This document shows positions 6,724-15,324 of a stretch of DNA of 53,511 bases, piece by piece. Position 1 is the stretch's first letter, and each line of letters starts with the position of its first letter. The notes below the pieces were generated by a model, which was given only the letters and a program-made list of their open reading frames with translations, made no database searches and was not told the origin of the DNA. The position numbers and the translations under genes are program-made. This DNA comes from an uncultured Verrucomicrobiota bacterium. Its GTDB lineage: Bacteria > Verrucomicrobiota > Kiritimatiellia > RFP12 > UBA1067. The stretch spans positions 1-53,511 of the forward strand of contig CAMOCC010000009.1 in the NCBI GenBank assembly GCA_946610035.1, given 5' to 3'.

Positions 6724-7719
6724 ATGAACAAGGCAGAAAAGGAGAGGCTCGCCAAGGTCGGCAGGACCTTCAACGCCGCGAAGTACATAAAGAACGAAAT
6801 CGAGGCGATTCGCGCCCAGGTCGGGGACAAGAAGGTCCTTCTCGCAATGTCCGGCGGCGTGGACAGCTCCGTGTGCGCGGTCCTCCTCCACAAGGCGATC
6901 GGCAAGCAGCTGACGTGCGTCTTCGTCGACCACGGCTGCATGCGCCTCAACGAGGCCAAGGAGGTCAAGAAGGTCTTCAAGGGCAAGTTCGGCATCAACC
7001 TCATCCAGGTCGACGCCGAGGCTCGGTTCCTCGCGAAGGCGAAGGGCGAGACCGATCCCGAGAAGAAGAGGAAGATCATCGGCGGCGAGTTCATCCGCGT
7101 CTTCGAGGAGGAGGCGAAGAAGCTCGGCAGGATCGAGTTCCTCGGCCAGGGCACCATCTACCCCGACATCATTGAGTCCGGCGTGGGCGGGCACAAGGCC
7201 GTGAAGGCGCACCACAACGTGGGCGGGCTTCCGAAGGACATCGGCTTCGAGGGGCTCGTGGAGCCCGTCAAGTACCTCTACAAGGACGAGGTCAGGAAGG
7301 TCGGCAAGCTCCTCGGCATACCCGATGAGATGGTCATGCGCCAGCCGTTCCCGGGTCCGGGCCTCGCGGTCCGCTGCCTCGGCGAGCTCACGAAGGAGAA
7401 GCTCGACATCCTCCGCCAGGCGGACTACGTGTTCCGCAGCGAGATGGCCAAGGCGAAGCTCGACAGGAAGGCGCAGCAGTTCTTCGCCATCATGACGAAT
7501 GTGAAGTCCGTCGGCGTCAGGAACGGCGCGCGCACCTTCGGCTACGTGATCGCCATACGCGCGATTTCGACGTCCCAGTTCGTGAAGGCCGGCGTCGTGG
7601 AGCTTCCGTTCAAGTTCGTGACCTCCGTCGCGGCGAAGATCGCGACGACGGTGAAGGGCGTCAACCGCGTCGTCTGGGACGTCACGCCGAAGCCTCCGGC
7701 GACGATTGAATGGGAATGA
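6724..7719 (+). CDS. guaA: GMP synthase, ATP-pyrophosphatase subunit (no glutaminase domain)
   Basis: Converts XMP to GMP with ATP and ammonia in purine synthesis. The 331-residue protein is the PPase half only: SGGVDSS at 43-49, then TIYPDIIESG, HHNVGGLP, RQPFPGPGLAVRCLGE, and a C-terminal dimerisation domain ending KPPATIEWE. The 190-residue class I glutamine amidotransferase domain that normally precedes it is missing. Ammonia must therefore come from a separate GATase subunit, as in the archaeal GuaAa/GuaAb arrangement, or from free ammonia. No GATase gene is adjacent. The start is supported by AAAGGAG upstream. Confidence 0.93.
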   Translation: MNKAEKERLAKVGRTFNAAKYIKNEIEAIRAQVGDKKVLLAMSGGVDSSVCAVLLHKAIGKQLTCVFVDHGCMRLNEAKEVKKVFKGKFGINLIQVDAEARFLAKAKGETDPEKKRKIIGGEFIRVFEEEAKKLGRIEFLGQGTIYPDIIESGVGGHKAVKAHHNVGGLPKDIGFEGLVEPVKYLYKDEVRKVGKLLGIPDEMVMRQPFPGPGLAVRCLGELTKEKLDILRQADYVFRSEMAKAKLDRKAQQFFAIMTNVKSVGVRNGARTFGYVIAIRAISTSQFVKAGVVELPFKFVTSVAAKIATTVKGVNRVVWDVTPKPPATIEWE

Positions 7720-7752
7720 TTCAAACATCGCCCTTGCCCTTGGGGGGCGGGC

Positions 7753-7763
7753 TGTGATATAAT
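7753..7763 (+). promoter_or_regulatory. Promoter of the PAS-protein operon (leaderless type)
   Basis: TGTGATATAAT with the hexamer TATAAT at 7758-7763, and the ATG only 10 nt further on. No Shine-Dalgarno is present. Confidence 0.6.
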
Positions 7764-7773
7764 AATAGGCAAC

Positions 7774-8493
7774 ATGGCACCACTGTTCGTTACAAGAGAC
7801 AGAAAATCGCTCTTCCGCCAGTTTCTGGCGGGAATGTACGATGCCGTCGTGATAACGGATCCGAACGGGCATATCATCGAGATCAATCCGCGCGCCGAGG
7901 AGCACTTCGGCTACGTGCAGGACGAAGTCGTCGACAAGCCTATATCATTCTTCATCCCGGGGCTCGCCCCCGAAATCGTCCAGAGGATCCGCAAGGGCCT
8001 CGAAGACGACCGCCACATGATGATCGACGCCAACGGCCTCAACAAGGACGGCTCGAAGTTCTCCTGCGAGGTCACGGTGTCGATCATAGATCTCATGGAT
8101 CCGGGCGACCTCGTCTTCACGGTCCGCAACGTCGAGCGACGCCGCGTCGTGCGCGAGATGCTGCGCGCGAAGGAGGCGGCCTTTGCGATCTCCCCCGTGG
8201 CGCTTTTCTGCTGCGACACCGACGGGCGCATCAAATTCGTGAACACCGCCTTTGCGGCTATGTTCGGCCTCTCCGCGCCGGAGGACGCCGAGGACCGTCC
8301 GTTCACCGATTTCATGTCCGACGACCCGCTTCCGGCGAACTTCCAGAAGGCGCTTGAGGGCGAGGCCACGCTCGTCGGGATAGTCGCCGAGACGCCCGAG
8401 GGCGAGGACGACGAGGAAGTCGAGGTGATGCTTGCGCCGAACCGCCAGGGCCGCAAGATCAAGGGCGTCGTCGGCAGCATCATGAAGGTCTGA
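7774..8493 (+). CDS. Tandem PAS-domain protein
   Basis: A 239-residue cytoplasmic protein made of two PAS sensor domains and nothing else. PAS 1 (about residues 18-125) has DAVVITDPNGHIIEINPRAE and HFGYVQDEV. PAS 2 (about 140-225) has SPVALFCCDTDGRIKFVNTA. There is no kinase, cyclase or DNA-binding output domain. It lies one gene away from the broken histidine-kinase and receiver fragments, so it may be a surviving sensor part of that pathway or a co-sensor. The ligand cannot be told from sequence. Confidence 0.8.
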   Translation: MAPLFVTRDRKSLFRQFLAGMYDAVVITDPNGHIIEINPRAEEHFGYVQDEVVDKPISFFIPGLAPEIVQRIRKGLEDDRHMMIDANGLNKDGSKFSCEVTVSIIDLMDPGDLVFTVRNVERRRVVREMLRAKEAAFAISPVALFCCDTDGRIKFVNTAFAAMFGLSAPEDAEDRPFTDFMSDDPLPANFQKALEGEATLVGIVAETPEGEDDEEVEVMLAPNRQGRKIKGVVGSIMKV

Positions 8494-8497
8494 AGCA

Positions 8498-9415
8498 ATG
8501 CCCGTTCGCCAGTCTCCCCGTCATGCGGCAGGGATTTCGTCCATGGCCGTCAACAAGGCGGACCCCAAGTTCCTCCAGGACTTCCTGGCCCATAGGTTCT
8601 CCCTCTCCCGGCGCACGGCGAAGGCGATGATCGACGGGCGCAACGTGTGGGTCAACCGCAAGTGCGTTTGGATCGCCCGCTTCGCCCTCGAAACGGGCGA
8701 CGTCGTCGAGGTTCCGTCGCAGGTCGTGAAGGGCGCGGTCCGCCAATCTGCGCGCACCGCCCCGGGCGCGCCCGTTCCCGCCGCCGCCCGTCGCCATGTG
8801 CGCGTCCTCTGGTCCAACGACTCGTACCTCGTCTGCGACAAGCCTTCGGGGCTCGTGAGCTGCGACGACCCGAAGTCCGTCGAGGCGATACTCCGCGAGC
8901 AGGAGTCCGTCCCGACGCTGGAGGCCGTCCACCGTCTCGACAGGGACACGACGGGATGCCTTCTTTTCGCGAAGAACCACGCCGCGTTCGAGGCGGCGGT
9001 CGAGGTGTTCAAGACGCGTCGCGTGTCGAAGGTCTACCATGCGATAGTCGCAGGGCAGTTCAAGTTCGTCCACCAGCTCATCGACACGCCGCTTGACGGG
9101 CAGCCCGCCGTATCGAGGGTGACGCGCGAGGCGGCGGGGGCGGACGCGAGCTTCCTCCGGGTCCGCATAGACACCGGCCGCACGAACCAGATACGCCGCC
9201 ATCTCTCCTCCGTAAGGTTCCCGATACTGGGCGACCGCGTGTTCGGGCTTAAGAGCGCGCGCGATCCGCGCCTCATGCAGGTTCCGCGCCAGATGCTCCA
9301 CGCCTCCACGCTGGAGCTTCCGGATCCCATGAACCCTCATGCGGAGATAAAGGCGCACTCGCCGCTTCCGGCGGACTTCCGGGCGACGCTCCGCCTTTTC
9401 GGCATGGGCAAGTGA
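8498..9415 (+). CDS. RluA-family RNA pseudouridine synthase
   Basis: Isomerises uridine to pseudouridine in rRNA or tRNA. An S4-type RNA-binding segment (LQDFLAHRFSLSRRTAKAMI) is followed by the catalytic domain with SYLVCDKPSGLVSC, the catalytic-Asp motif AVHRLDRDTTGCLLFAK, and RIDTGRTNQIRRHL. The family is normally about 300 residues and this one has 305. It follows the PAS gene by 4 bp and is probably in its operon. ATG 8543, with CAGGGA nearby, is an alternative start that still keeps the S4 segment. I cannot say which RluA paralogue (RluC, RluD or other) it is. Confidence 0.88.
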   Translation: MPVRQSPRHAAGISSMAVNKADPKFLQDFLAHRFSLSRRTAKAMIDGRNVWVNRKCVWIARFALETGDVVEVPSQVVKGAVRQSARTAPGAPVPAAARRHVRVLWSNDSYLVCDKPSGLVSCDDPKSVEAILREQESVPTLEAVHRLDRDTTGCLLFAKNHAAFEAAVEVFKTRRVSKVYHAIVAGQFKFVHQLIDTPLDGQPAVSRVTREAAGADASFLRVRIDTGRTNQIRRHLSSVRFPILGDRVFGLKSARDPRLMQVPRQMLHASTLELPDPMNPHAEIKAHSPLPADFRATLRLFGMGK

Positions 9416-9428
9416 AGCAGGGCAAGAC

Positions 9429-9905
9429 ATGAAACTGAAGATCAACAGGGAATTCCTCGCAAGGCACCTTTTCGCCTTCGCCGTCTTCGCCGCGCTTGGC
9501 GGCTGGTTCGGACTTGACGCGTTCGTCCGCTATCCTGCGACGTCCGCCCACGACCTCTACGTCGCAATCGAGAAGTCGGAGCCGAGGGACGGCTTCGACC
9601 TCGAAGCGTTCAAGGCGCAGAAGATCGCGACGCAGAAGATTTTCTCCCTTATCACGCTCCTCGTGGCGGCCGGAGTGGGGCTTCACATCCTCTCCGTGGT
9701 GCGTTTCAAGTGCGAATGGGACGACGAAGGCTTCACCGCAGGCGGGGTCCGCCGCCGCTGGAGCGACATAACGGACGTCGACACCAAGCTGTGGGAGAGT
9801 AAAAACTTGTTGAAAATCGCCGGAAACGGCTGGAAATTGACACTTGACGCATGGCACCACACTGGGGTGAAAGATTTTTTCAAAAAAGTGTCCGTGCGGG
9901 GTTGA
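9429..9905 (+). CDS. Small membrane protein with a PH-like tail
   Basis: Not a family I recognise with certainty. The 158-residue protein has two hydrophobic segments (about residues 12-30 and 73-92). A cytoplasmic C-terminal part follows, with FKCEWDDEGFTAGGVRRRW and SDITDVDTKLWESK, which resembles bacterial PH-like (bPH) membrane-associated domains. It starts 13 bp after the pseudouridine synthase. Its last codons contain the -35 box of the tRNA-Leu promoter. Confidence 0.65.
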   Translation: MKLKINREFLARHLFAFAVFAALGGWFGLDAFVRYPATSAHDLYVAIEKSEPRDGFDLEAFKAQKIATQKIFSLITLLVAAGVGLHILSVVRFKCEWDDEGFTAGGVRRRWSDITDVDTKLWESKNLLKIAGNGWKLTLDAWHHTGVKDFFKKVSVRG

Positions 9906-9930
9906 CATTTTCCCGAAAATTTGAGATACT
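9902..9930 (+). promoter_or_regulatory. Promoter of the tRNA-Leu/tRNA-Glu transcript
   Basis: A consensus -35 TTGACA (9902-9907) and a -10 GATACT (9925-9930) are 17 bp apart. The -35 overlaps the stop codon of the preceding gene. tRNA-Leu begins 11 bases after the -10. Confidence 0.75.
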
Positions 9931-9941
9931 ATGTCCCCGTA

Positions 9942-10026
9942 GCACCCGTGGTGAAATTGGCATACACGCCAGATTCAGGTTCTGGTGCCGCAAGGTGTGT
10001 GGGTTCAAATCCCACCGGGTGCACCA
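9942..10026 (+). tRNA. tRNA-Leu (anticodon CAG)
   Basis: The acceptor stem GCACCCG/CGGGTGC, the anticodon arm CCAGA-TTCAGGT-TCTGG with CAG in the loop, a long class II variable arm, and the T-arm GTGGG-TTCAAAT-CCCAC are all present. The CCA end is encoded. Length is 85 nt. Confidence 0.95.
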
Positions 10027-10035
10027 AAGAAGCTT

Positions 10036-10110
10036 GGCCCCTTCGTCTATCGGCTAGGACATCTGGTTCTCATCCAGGTAAGAGCGGTTCGACTCCGCTA
10101 GGGGCTGCCA
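10036..10110 (+). tRNA. tRNA-Glu (anticodon CTC)
   Basis: The acceptor stem GGCCCCT/AGGGGCT has a G-U first pair. The anticodon arm CTGG-TTCTCAT-CCAG gives CTC, and the T-arm is CGGTTCGACTCCG. The CCA end is encoded. It lies 9 nt after tRNA-Leu and is probably on the same transcript. Confidence 0.94.
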
Positions 10111-10140
10111 ATCGGCAGAGAGAGATGCACTAAAGAGGTG

Positions 10141-12006
10141 ATGCGGCAGGTGAAAGGTTTCTTGAGATTCATGTTCAAGGCGGTGGGGGCTATCCTCGTC
10201 GTCTTGTTGCTTTTTATCGGGAGCCTTTTCTTTCGCGAGCAGCAGTTGCCGAGGTGCCTTGTGGACGTCCTTGAGCGCCGCGCGTCCGGCGGTTCCGCGC
10301 TTGTGCGCATCGACTCGGCCAGCTTCGGTTTCAGGAGGGGCGTTCGTCTCAGGGACGTCCGGGTGTACGACAAGGGCCGTCCGGACAGCCTTGAGAATCC
10401 CGTAGGCGAGGCGAGGCTCGTGCTATTCGACTTCTTCCGGCGGACGCTTGAGGTCGACGGCGCGATCTACAGGAGGCTTCCGGACGAATACTACGAAGTC
10501 GTCGATGTGCCTCCTCCGCCGTCGAAGGTCGAAGTGGACCTGCCGGACAGCCTCGACCTCTCAATTACGCTGAACCGTCCGGACCTCCTCGGCATAAGCC
10601 CAAGCAGCATTACGACTCGGCTTCTCATAGACAATGGAGTCGTGACGCTGAAGGGGCTTCGCGTCACGATGCCCGACCGCGACAGGGACCTTGCGATAGA
10701 GGGCGACGTTACGCTCGACTTCAACAAGCAGACTGTCCGCGCGGCCGCGAAGGGGCTTGTCAAGTATTCGCAGATCAAGCCGGTGGTGGACATCCTCGAC
10801 CAGGCGGTGGCGATTCCCTACATAGAGGCGACGACCGAGGTGAACGACCCGATCCCGGCGAACGTCGCGATCTTTTCGGACATGTACACGGGCGACTTCA
10901 ACATGGACCTAAGGTTCAGCCCGCCGCGCTGCCGGTACCGCGGCGTCCCCGTGGCGCACTCCGACATCGGGATAGTCGTCAACACGGAGAACGTCGGGAC
11001 GAACGCATTCTACCGCTTCACCCTCGACGTGCCGTCCGCTGCCGATGCGGAGGGGCGGACGCTCTTCGGGCGCCTGACCGTCGACAACAGGTCCGGCGGA
11101 CGCGTCCGCCTCGGCTACGACGCGACGAGTTCGCTTCGCTTCGACGACCTTCTCACGATCATCGACGAGCTGCCGAGGAGCTGGTTCGAGGGACTTGTCT
11201 GCGAAACGGCGCCGATTGTCACGGTGAAGGGGGTCAGCGCGACGGACGAATCGGACATCGCGGCGAACGACCTCGCCGGCGCCTTCGAGCTGAAGCACGG
11301 TTCCGTGAAGGGCCTCAGGGTCAACGACATGAAGGGCGAGTTCTCGCTTAGGAGGGACGTCCTTGACATGCACGCGAGGGCGACCGGCAAGACGGGCGGG
11401 GACTACGAGTGGTGGATGAAGTGTTACATGGAGGGCTTCGACGAGGAGAAGTCGCATTTCACCGCGAAGTGCAAGTATAGCGGCGGATCGCTGGCGGAGC
11501 TTGCGGACGTGCTGACGTTCGACCTCGGCGAGCGGCACGGGACGGTCGACGCGGACTTCGAGCTCTGCGGCTACAGCGGCACGAACATGCTTGCGACGAT
11601 GAGCGGGAAGGGGAAGGTGGACATAACGAACGGACGCCTTGCGCAGATGAAGCTGTTCGCGGGGCTGACGGAACTTCTCTCCGAGCGCATCCCCGGGGTC
11701 TCGTTCCTCGTGAACCAGTCCCAGGCGTCGACGGACTTCACGATCAAGGACGGCGTGTTCAAGTCCGACAACGTCTACATCGAAGGCGGCCTCATTTCCA
11801 TAAAGGGCGCCGGGACGTACGACATGGCGAAGGACAACCTCGATTTCATCGTCCGTGCGCAGCTTTTCAAGAAGGAGTCGATCGTCGGGAAGGTGATACA
11901 CCCGATCACGTCGCCCTTCACGAAGATGCTGCTTGAATTCAAGTTGACGGGTCCCATCGACTCGCCGACGTGGAGCTACAGGTCCATTTCGGACCGTCTA
12001 TTCTGA
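10141..12006 (+). CDS. AsmA-like envelope protein
   Basis: A 621-residue protein with one N-terminal transmembrane helix (FMFKAVGAILVVLLLFIGSL) and a long periplasmic beta-rich body. The C-terminal part has the AsmA/TamB-like signature: MSGKGKVDITNGRLAQMKLF, then LFAGLTELLSERIPG and FTIKDGVFKSDNVYIEG. Such proteins act in lipid transport or outer-membrane homeostasis in Gram-negative bacteria. The start is ATG 10141, because AGAGG lies just upstream; GTG 10138 is in frame but leaves no spacing. It is the first gene after the tRNAs and is followed at 12 bp by rsmA. Confidence 0.8.
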   Translation: MRQVKGFLRFMFKAVGAILVVLLLFIGSLFFREQQLPRCLVDVLERRASGGSALVRIDSASFGFRRGVRLRDVRVYDKGRPDSLENPVGEARLVLFDFFRRTLEVDGAIYRRLPDEYYEVVDVPPPPSKVEVDLPDSLDLSITLNRPDLLGISPSSITTRLLIDNGVVTLKGLRVTMPDRDRDLAIEGDVTLDFNKQTVRAAAKGLVKYSQIKPVVDILDQAVAIPYIEATTEVNDPIPANVAIFSDMYTGDFNMDLRFSPPRCRYRGVPVAHSDIGIVVNTENVGTNAFYRFTLDVPSAADAEGRTLFGRLTVDNRSGGRVRLGYDATSSLRFDDLLTIIDELPRSWFEGLVCETAPIVTVKGVSATDESDIAANDLAGAFELKHGSVKGLRVNDMKGEFSLRRDVLDMHARATGKTGGDYEWWMKCYMEGFDEEKSHFTAKCKYSGGSLAELADVLTFDLGERHGTVDADFELCGYSGTNMLATMSGKGKVDITNGRLAQMKLFAGLTELLSERIPGVSFLVNQSQASTDFTIKDGVFKSDNVYIEGGLISIKGAGTYDMAKDNLDFIVRAQLFKKESIVGKVIHPITSPFTKMLLEFKLTGPIDSPTWSYRSISDRLF

Positions 12007-12018
12007 GGAGGAGGCGAG

Positions 12019-12846
12019 ATGAACCTTACGAGTCCGAGCCAGGTCAAGGCCTGGTGCATCGAAAACGAGTTCCACCCCAACAAGGTCCTCGGACAGAACT
12101 TCCTCATCGACCGCAACGCGCTCGTCGCGATCGTGGACGCGGGGCTCGCCGGCGAGGATGCGAAGCGAAAGATGGAAAAGGGCGGGTGCCGCGTCCTCGA
12201 GATCGGCCCGGGGCTTGGAGTGCTCACGGAGGAGATGCTGGCTAGGGGGTGCGAGGTTACGGCGGTGGAGAAGGACCCCGTCCTCGCCGCGCGGCTTGCG
12301 GACTCGCTCGGGAACCCGCCGAGCCTCACGGTCGTCGCGGGCGACGCGCTGGAGTTCATAGCGCGCCAGCAGACCGAGTCGTTCGACTGCATGATATCCA
12401 ACCTCCCCTACCAGGCGGGGACGCGCATACTCCTCGACCTCGTCCTCAAGCGCGGGCTTCCGTCAATGACGGTCCTCGTCCAGACCGAGGTCGCCGAGCG
12501 TCTGGCGGCGAAGGAGGGGTCCAAGACGCGCGGACTTGCGGGCGTCTGGGCTCAGCTCGACTACGACGTCAAGATTGTGCGCAAGGTTGCGGCCAGCTGC
12601 TTCTGGCCGCGTCCCGAGATTGGCTCCTCCGTCGTCACTCTGACCCGTCACGACAGAAATGTTGCATTTTCCGCCGAAGAACGCGATGTTTTCCATCGTT
12701 TGACGAAAAAGGCGTTCGAACACAGAAGAAAGCAACTTGGCAGCGTTTTCAAAGATATGATACAATCTACTGCACGGGCCGAAGAGCTCGCCAATGAAGA
12801 CTGGATAAACCTAGTGAAAGGATTGATGCAGAATGAAGACACCTGA
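12019..12846 (+). CDS. rsmA: 16S rRNA (A1518/A1519-N6)-dimethyltransferase
   Basis: Dimethylates two adjacent adenines in the 3' terminal hairpin of 16S rRNA using SAM. At 275 residues it is the usual length. Motifs in order: HPNKVLGQNFLID (family N-terminus), VLEIGPGLGVLTEEML (SAM binding), AVEKDP, and catalytic motif IV as SNLPYQAG (normally NLPYN). A strong GAGGAGG precedes the ATG. Its 3' end overlaps the hexokinase gene by 14 bp, which suggests translational coupling. Confidence 0.94.
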   Translation: MNLTSPSQVKAWCIENEFHPNKVLGQNFLIDRNALVAIVDAGLAGEDAKRKMEKGGCRVLEIGPGLGVLTEEMLARGCEVTAVEKDPVLAARLADSLGNPPSLTVVAGDALEFIARQQTESFDCMISNLPYQAGTRILLDLVLKRGLPSMTVLVQTEVAERLAAKEGSKTRGLAGVWAQLDYDVKIVRKVAASCFWPRPEIGSSVVTLTRHDRNVAFSAEERDVFHRLTKKAFEHRRKQLGSVFKDMIQSTARAEELANEDWINLVKGLMQNEDT

Positions 12847-14119
12847 AGAGTTCCTGTCGGAGAACGGATTTGTGACGGCGTCCGAGATCGACCGTCAGGC
12901 GCTTGTCGGCGCGTTCATCTCCGAAATGGAGAAGGGGCTGAAGGGCGAGCCGTCGTCCCTCATGATGATTCCGACATTCGTCGGGGTGGACGGCAAGGTC
13001 CCCGCCGGCGCGACGGCGGCCGTGCTCGACGCGGGCGGGACGAACTTCCGCGGCGGAGTCGTCTCGATTCCCCCGCAGATCGTCGAGAAGCAGAACCAGC
13101 CCATGCCCGGCACGAAGGGAGAGGTCGACGAGGAGACGTTCTACAAGGCGTTCGCCGACGAGGTGAAGAGGGTCCTCCCCAAGGCGTCCACGAAGAAGAT
13201 CGGATGGTGCTTCTCCTATCCCGCGGAGGCGACGCGCGACCTCGACGCCAAGCTCGTGCGCTGGACGAAGAACATCCAGGCGCCCGCGATCGTCGGGCAG
13301 TACGTCGGCAAGGAGCTCCTCAAGCGACTCGGCGGCGGCGAGATCGCGATCGTCAACGACACGGTGGCGACGCTCCTCGCGGCGAAGGCGACCGAGGGCG
13401 ACAAGGTCTACTCCTCCTACATCGGCTTCATCCTCGGCACGGGCACAAACGCGGCGTACGTCGAAAAGAACGCGAATATCAAGAAGCTGGAGGGGGCCGA
13501 CCCCGCAGGCACCATGATCATCAACGCGGAGTCGGGCGGCTTCAACAAGATCGAGACGAGCGCCTTCGACAAGGCGGCGGACGCGAAGACCGGCAATCCC
13601 GGCGCGCAGGTGTTCGAGAAGCTCATCGCGGGCGCCTTCCTCGGCGGCGTGGGCCTCGAGATCTACAAGGCGGCGGCGAAGGCCGGCCTCTTCTCCCAGA
13701 AGGCAGCGCAGCAGCTCGCCGGCCTCGGCTCGCTCGAGACGATGGACTTCGACAACTTCTGCGCCTCGTTCAAGAAGCCCGGGCGCGACAACGTGCTCGA
13801 CGCGATCTTCGCGGACCCAGACGACGCCAAGATGGCCAAGCGCCTCGGCATCCCCGTCTTCGAGCGCGCGGCCGTGCTCACGGCGGTCCACCTCGCGGCG
13901 TTCGTCATCAAGTCCGGCGAGGGCAACGACCCGTCGGCCCCCGTCGCGATCAACGCGGACGGTTCGACGTACTACAAGACGCGCGCAATCCCGTTCGCCG
14001 AGACCGTGGTGAAGGAGCTGGACGACATGCTCGTCAAGAAGCGCAACATCCACTACGCCATAACCCCGCAGGTCGACGACGCCCCGATGGTCGGCGCGGC
14101 GATCGCGGCGATGCTGTGA
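12833..14119 (+). CDS. Eukaryote-type hexokinase
   Basis: ATP-dependent phosphorylation of glucose or related hexoses in the cytoplasm. The 428-residue protein carries the eukaryotic hexokinase signatures rather than the bacterial ROK or Glk ones: FVGVDGKVPAGATAAVLDAG (start of the small domain), DAGGTNFRGG (phosphate 1), GWCFSYPAE, IVNDTVATLLAAKA (catalytic Asp in NDT), GFILGTGTNAAYVE and INAESGGF. Similar enzymes are known in Bacteroides and a few other bacteria. Its frame overlaps rsmA, an odd partner. With glgP and eda elsewhere in the window it points to sugar and glycogen catabolism. Confidence 0.9.
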   Translation: MKTPEEFLSENGFVTASEIDRQALVGAFISEMEKGLKGEPSSLMMIPTFVGVDGKVPAGATAAVLDAGGTNFRGGVVSIPPQIVEKQNQPMPGTKGEVDEETFYKAFADEVKRVLPKASTKKIGWCFSYPAEATRDLDAKLVRWTKNIQAPAIVGQYVGKELLKRLGGGEIAIVNDTVATLLAAKATEGDKVYSSYIGFILGTGTNAAYVEKNANIKKLEGADPAGTMIINAESGGFNKIETSAFDKAADAKTGNPGAQVFEKLIAGAFLGGVGLEIYKAAAKAGLFSQKAAQQLAGLGSLETMDFDNFCASFKKPGRDNVLDAIFADPDDAKMAKRLGIPVFERAAVLTAVHLAAFVIKSGEGNDPSAPVAINADGSTYYKTRAIPFAETVVKELDDMLVKKRNIHYAITPQVDDAPMVGAAIAAML

Positions 14120-14136
14120 GGAACGGGAAACGTAAA

Positions 14137-15045
14137 ATGCAGAAAGCAGACATGAAGTCCGCCCGCCGGCTCGTCGCCGTCCTCGTCGCGTCGATGGCGG
14201 CGGTCGCGGGCGCCGTCGAGGTCGACGGCGTCGCAGCCCAGGTCGGCACGACCGCCATACTCAGGAGCGACGTCGCCGACGCCATGCGCCGGCGCGGGAT
14301 AGACGACTCGTCGCGGTTCGAGGAGGTCAGGAACGACCTCGTCGAGCGCACGCTCATCCTAAAGGCGGCGGCCGAGTCGAAGATGTCAATGCAGGAGTGG
14401 GTCGTCGAGGACCGCATAAAGTCGATAATCGCGGACGCCTTCAACGGGGACCGCAACAAGCTCGTCGACACGCTTTCGCGCGAGAAGGTGACGTACTCCG
14501 ACTGGCGCAGGCGCATAAAGGAGGACCTCATCGTCAACGCGATGAAGTGGAACGTCGTCTACAAGAACGTGAAGGCGTCCCCCTCGCTAATGAAGGCCGA
14601 GTTCAAGGCCCACCCCGAGCGCTACCGCGCCGACGACACGGTCAGCGTCTCGGTGATCCTCCTCGACCCCGCGCATGCGGAAGCGCGCGCCGACGTGGCG
14701 GAGCTAATCAAGACGAACTCCTTCGCCGCCGCCGCGAGGAAGTACTCGGTCGACTCCCACGCACAGCAGGGCGGACTCTGGAAGGACGTTAAGCCGGCCG
14801 AGGTCTTCAAGACGCAGATATGCGACGAGATCGCCAAGATGCCCGTCGGCACGGTGTCCGACTGGGTCGAGATCGAGGGCTGGAGCTTCCTCCTGAAGAA
14901 GGAGTCAGAGAGCGCATCGCGTCCGAGGACCTTCGCCGAGGCGTATGCGGACATAGAGTCGCACGTCAGGGAGACGGAGGCGAAGAGGCTCTACGACGCA
15001 TGGATGGAGAGGCTCAAGGCGGAGACGTATATCAGAATTTACTGA
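14137..15045 (+). CDS. Periplasmic parvulin-type peptidyl-prolyl isomerase (SurA-like)
   Basis: A 302-residue secreted chaperone/isomerase. A signal peptide (SARRLVAVLVASMAAVAGAV) precedes a SurA-type N-terminal helical domain starting VDGVAAQVGTTAILRSDVAD. A PPIC rotamase domain covers about residues 165-270 (VSVSVILLDP, AARKYSVDSHAQQGGLWKDV, PVGTVSDWVE). A C-terminal helix (AKRLYDAWMERLKAETYIRI) matches the SurA C-lobe. Such proteins escort outer-membrane proteins. ATG 14152 is an alternative start that would shorten the signal peptide. It lies 17 bp after the hexokinase gene. Confidence 0.85.
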   Translation: MQKADMKSARRLVAVLVASMAAVAGAVEVDGVAAQVGTTAILRSDVADAMRRRGIDDSSRFEEVRNDLVERTLILKAAAESKMSMQEWVVEDRIKSIIADAFNGDRNKLVDTLSREKVTYSDWRRRIKEDLIVNAMKWNVVYKNVKASPSLMKAEFKAHPERYRADDTVSVSVILLDPAHAEARADVAELIKTNSFAAAARKYSVDSHAQQGGLWKDVKPAEVFKTQICDEIAKMPVGTVSDWVEIEGWSFLLKKESESASRPRTFAEAYADIESHVRETEAKRLYDAWMERLKAETYIRIY

Positions 15046-15053
15046 TTACCCCC

Positions 15054-15082
15054 TTGCCATGCGAACGCAAATAATGTATAAT
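15054..15082 (+). promoter_or_regulatory. rpmE promoter
   Basis: TTGCCA (15054-15059) and TATAAT (15077-15082) are separated by 17 bp. The leader to rpmE is about 25 nt and holds AAAGGAAG. Confidence 0.7.
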
Positions 15083-15113
15083 ATGCGCTCAATTTCGTAA
15101 AGGAAGAAAGAAA

Positions 15114-15320
15114 ATGAAGAAAGACATCCATCCGGCCTACACCGACGCCACCATCACCTGCGCGTGCGGAAACGTCATCAAGACCCGCTCCACGAAGAAG
15201 GAGATGACGGTCAACACCTGCAGCGCCTGCCATCCCTATTTCACCGGCGCCAAGACCATGGTCGACACCGAGGGCCGCGTCGACTCGTTCAAGAAGCGCT
15301 ACGCCAAGTTCGCTAAGTAA
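15114..15320 (+). CDS. rpmE: 50S ribosomal protein L31 (zinc-binding form)
   Basis: A 68-residue protein of the large subunit. It starts MKKDIHPAY and has the four zinc ligands Cys16, Cys18, Cys36 and Cys39, so it is the C+ paralogue rather than the zinc-independent type. The motif FTGAKTMVDTEGRVDSFKKR is typical. It sits directly before prfA, a common bacterial arrangement. Confidence 0.96.
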   Translation: MKKDIHPAYTDATITCACGNVIKTRSTKKEMTVNTCSACHPYFTGAKTMVDTEGRVDSFKKRYAKFAK

Positions 15321-15324
15321 GTCC

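Noticed and set aside
8498-9096. Possible toxin-antitoxin or second gene in the 8647-9096 frame
   Set aside because: It is an Arg/Pro-rich shadow of the pseudouridine synthase gene in another frame.
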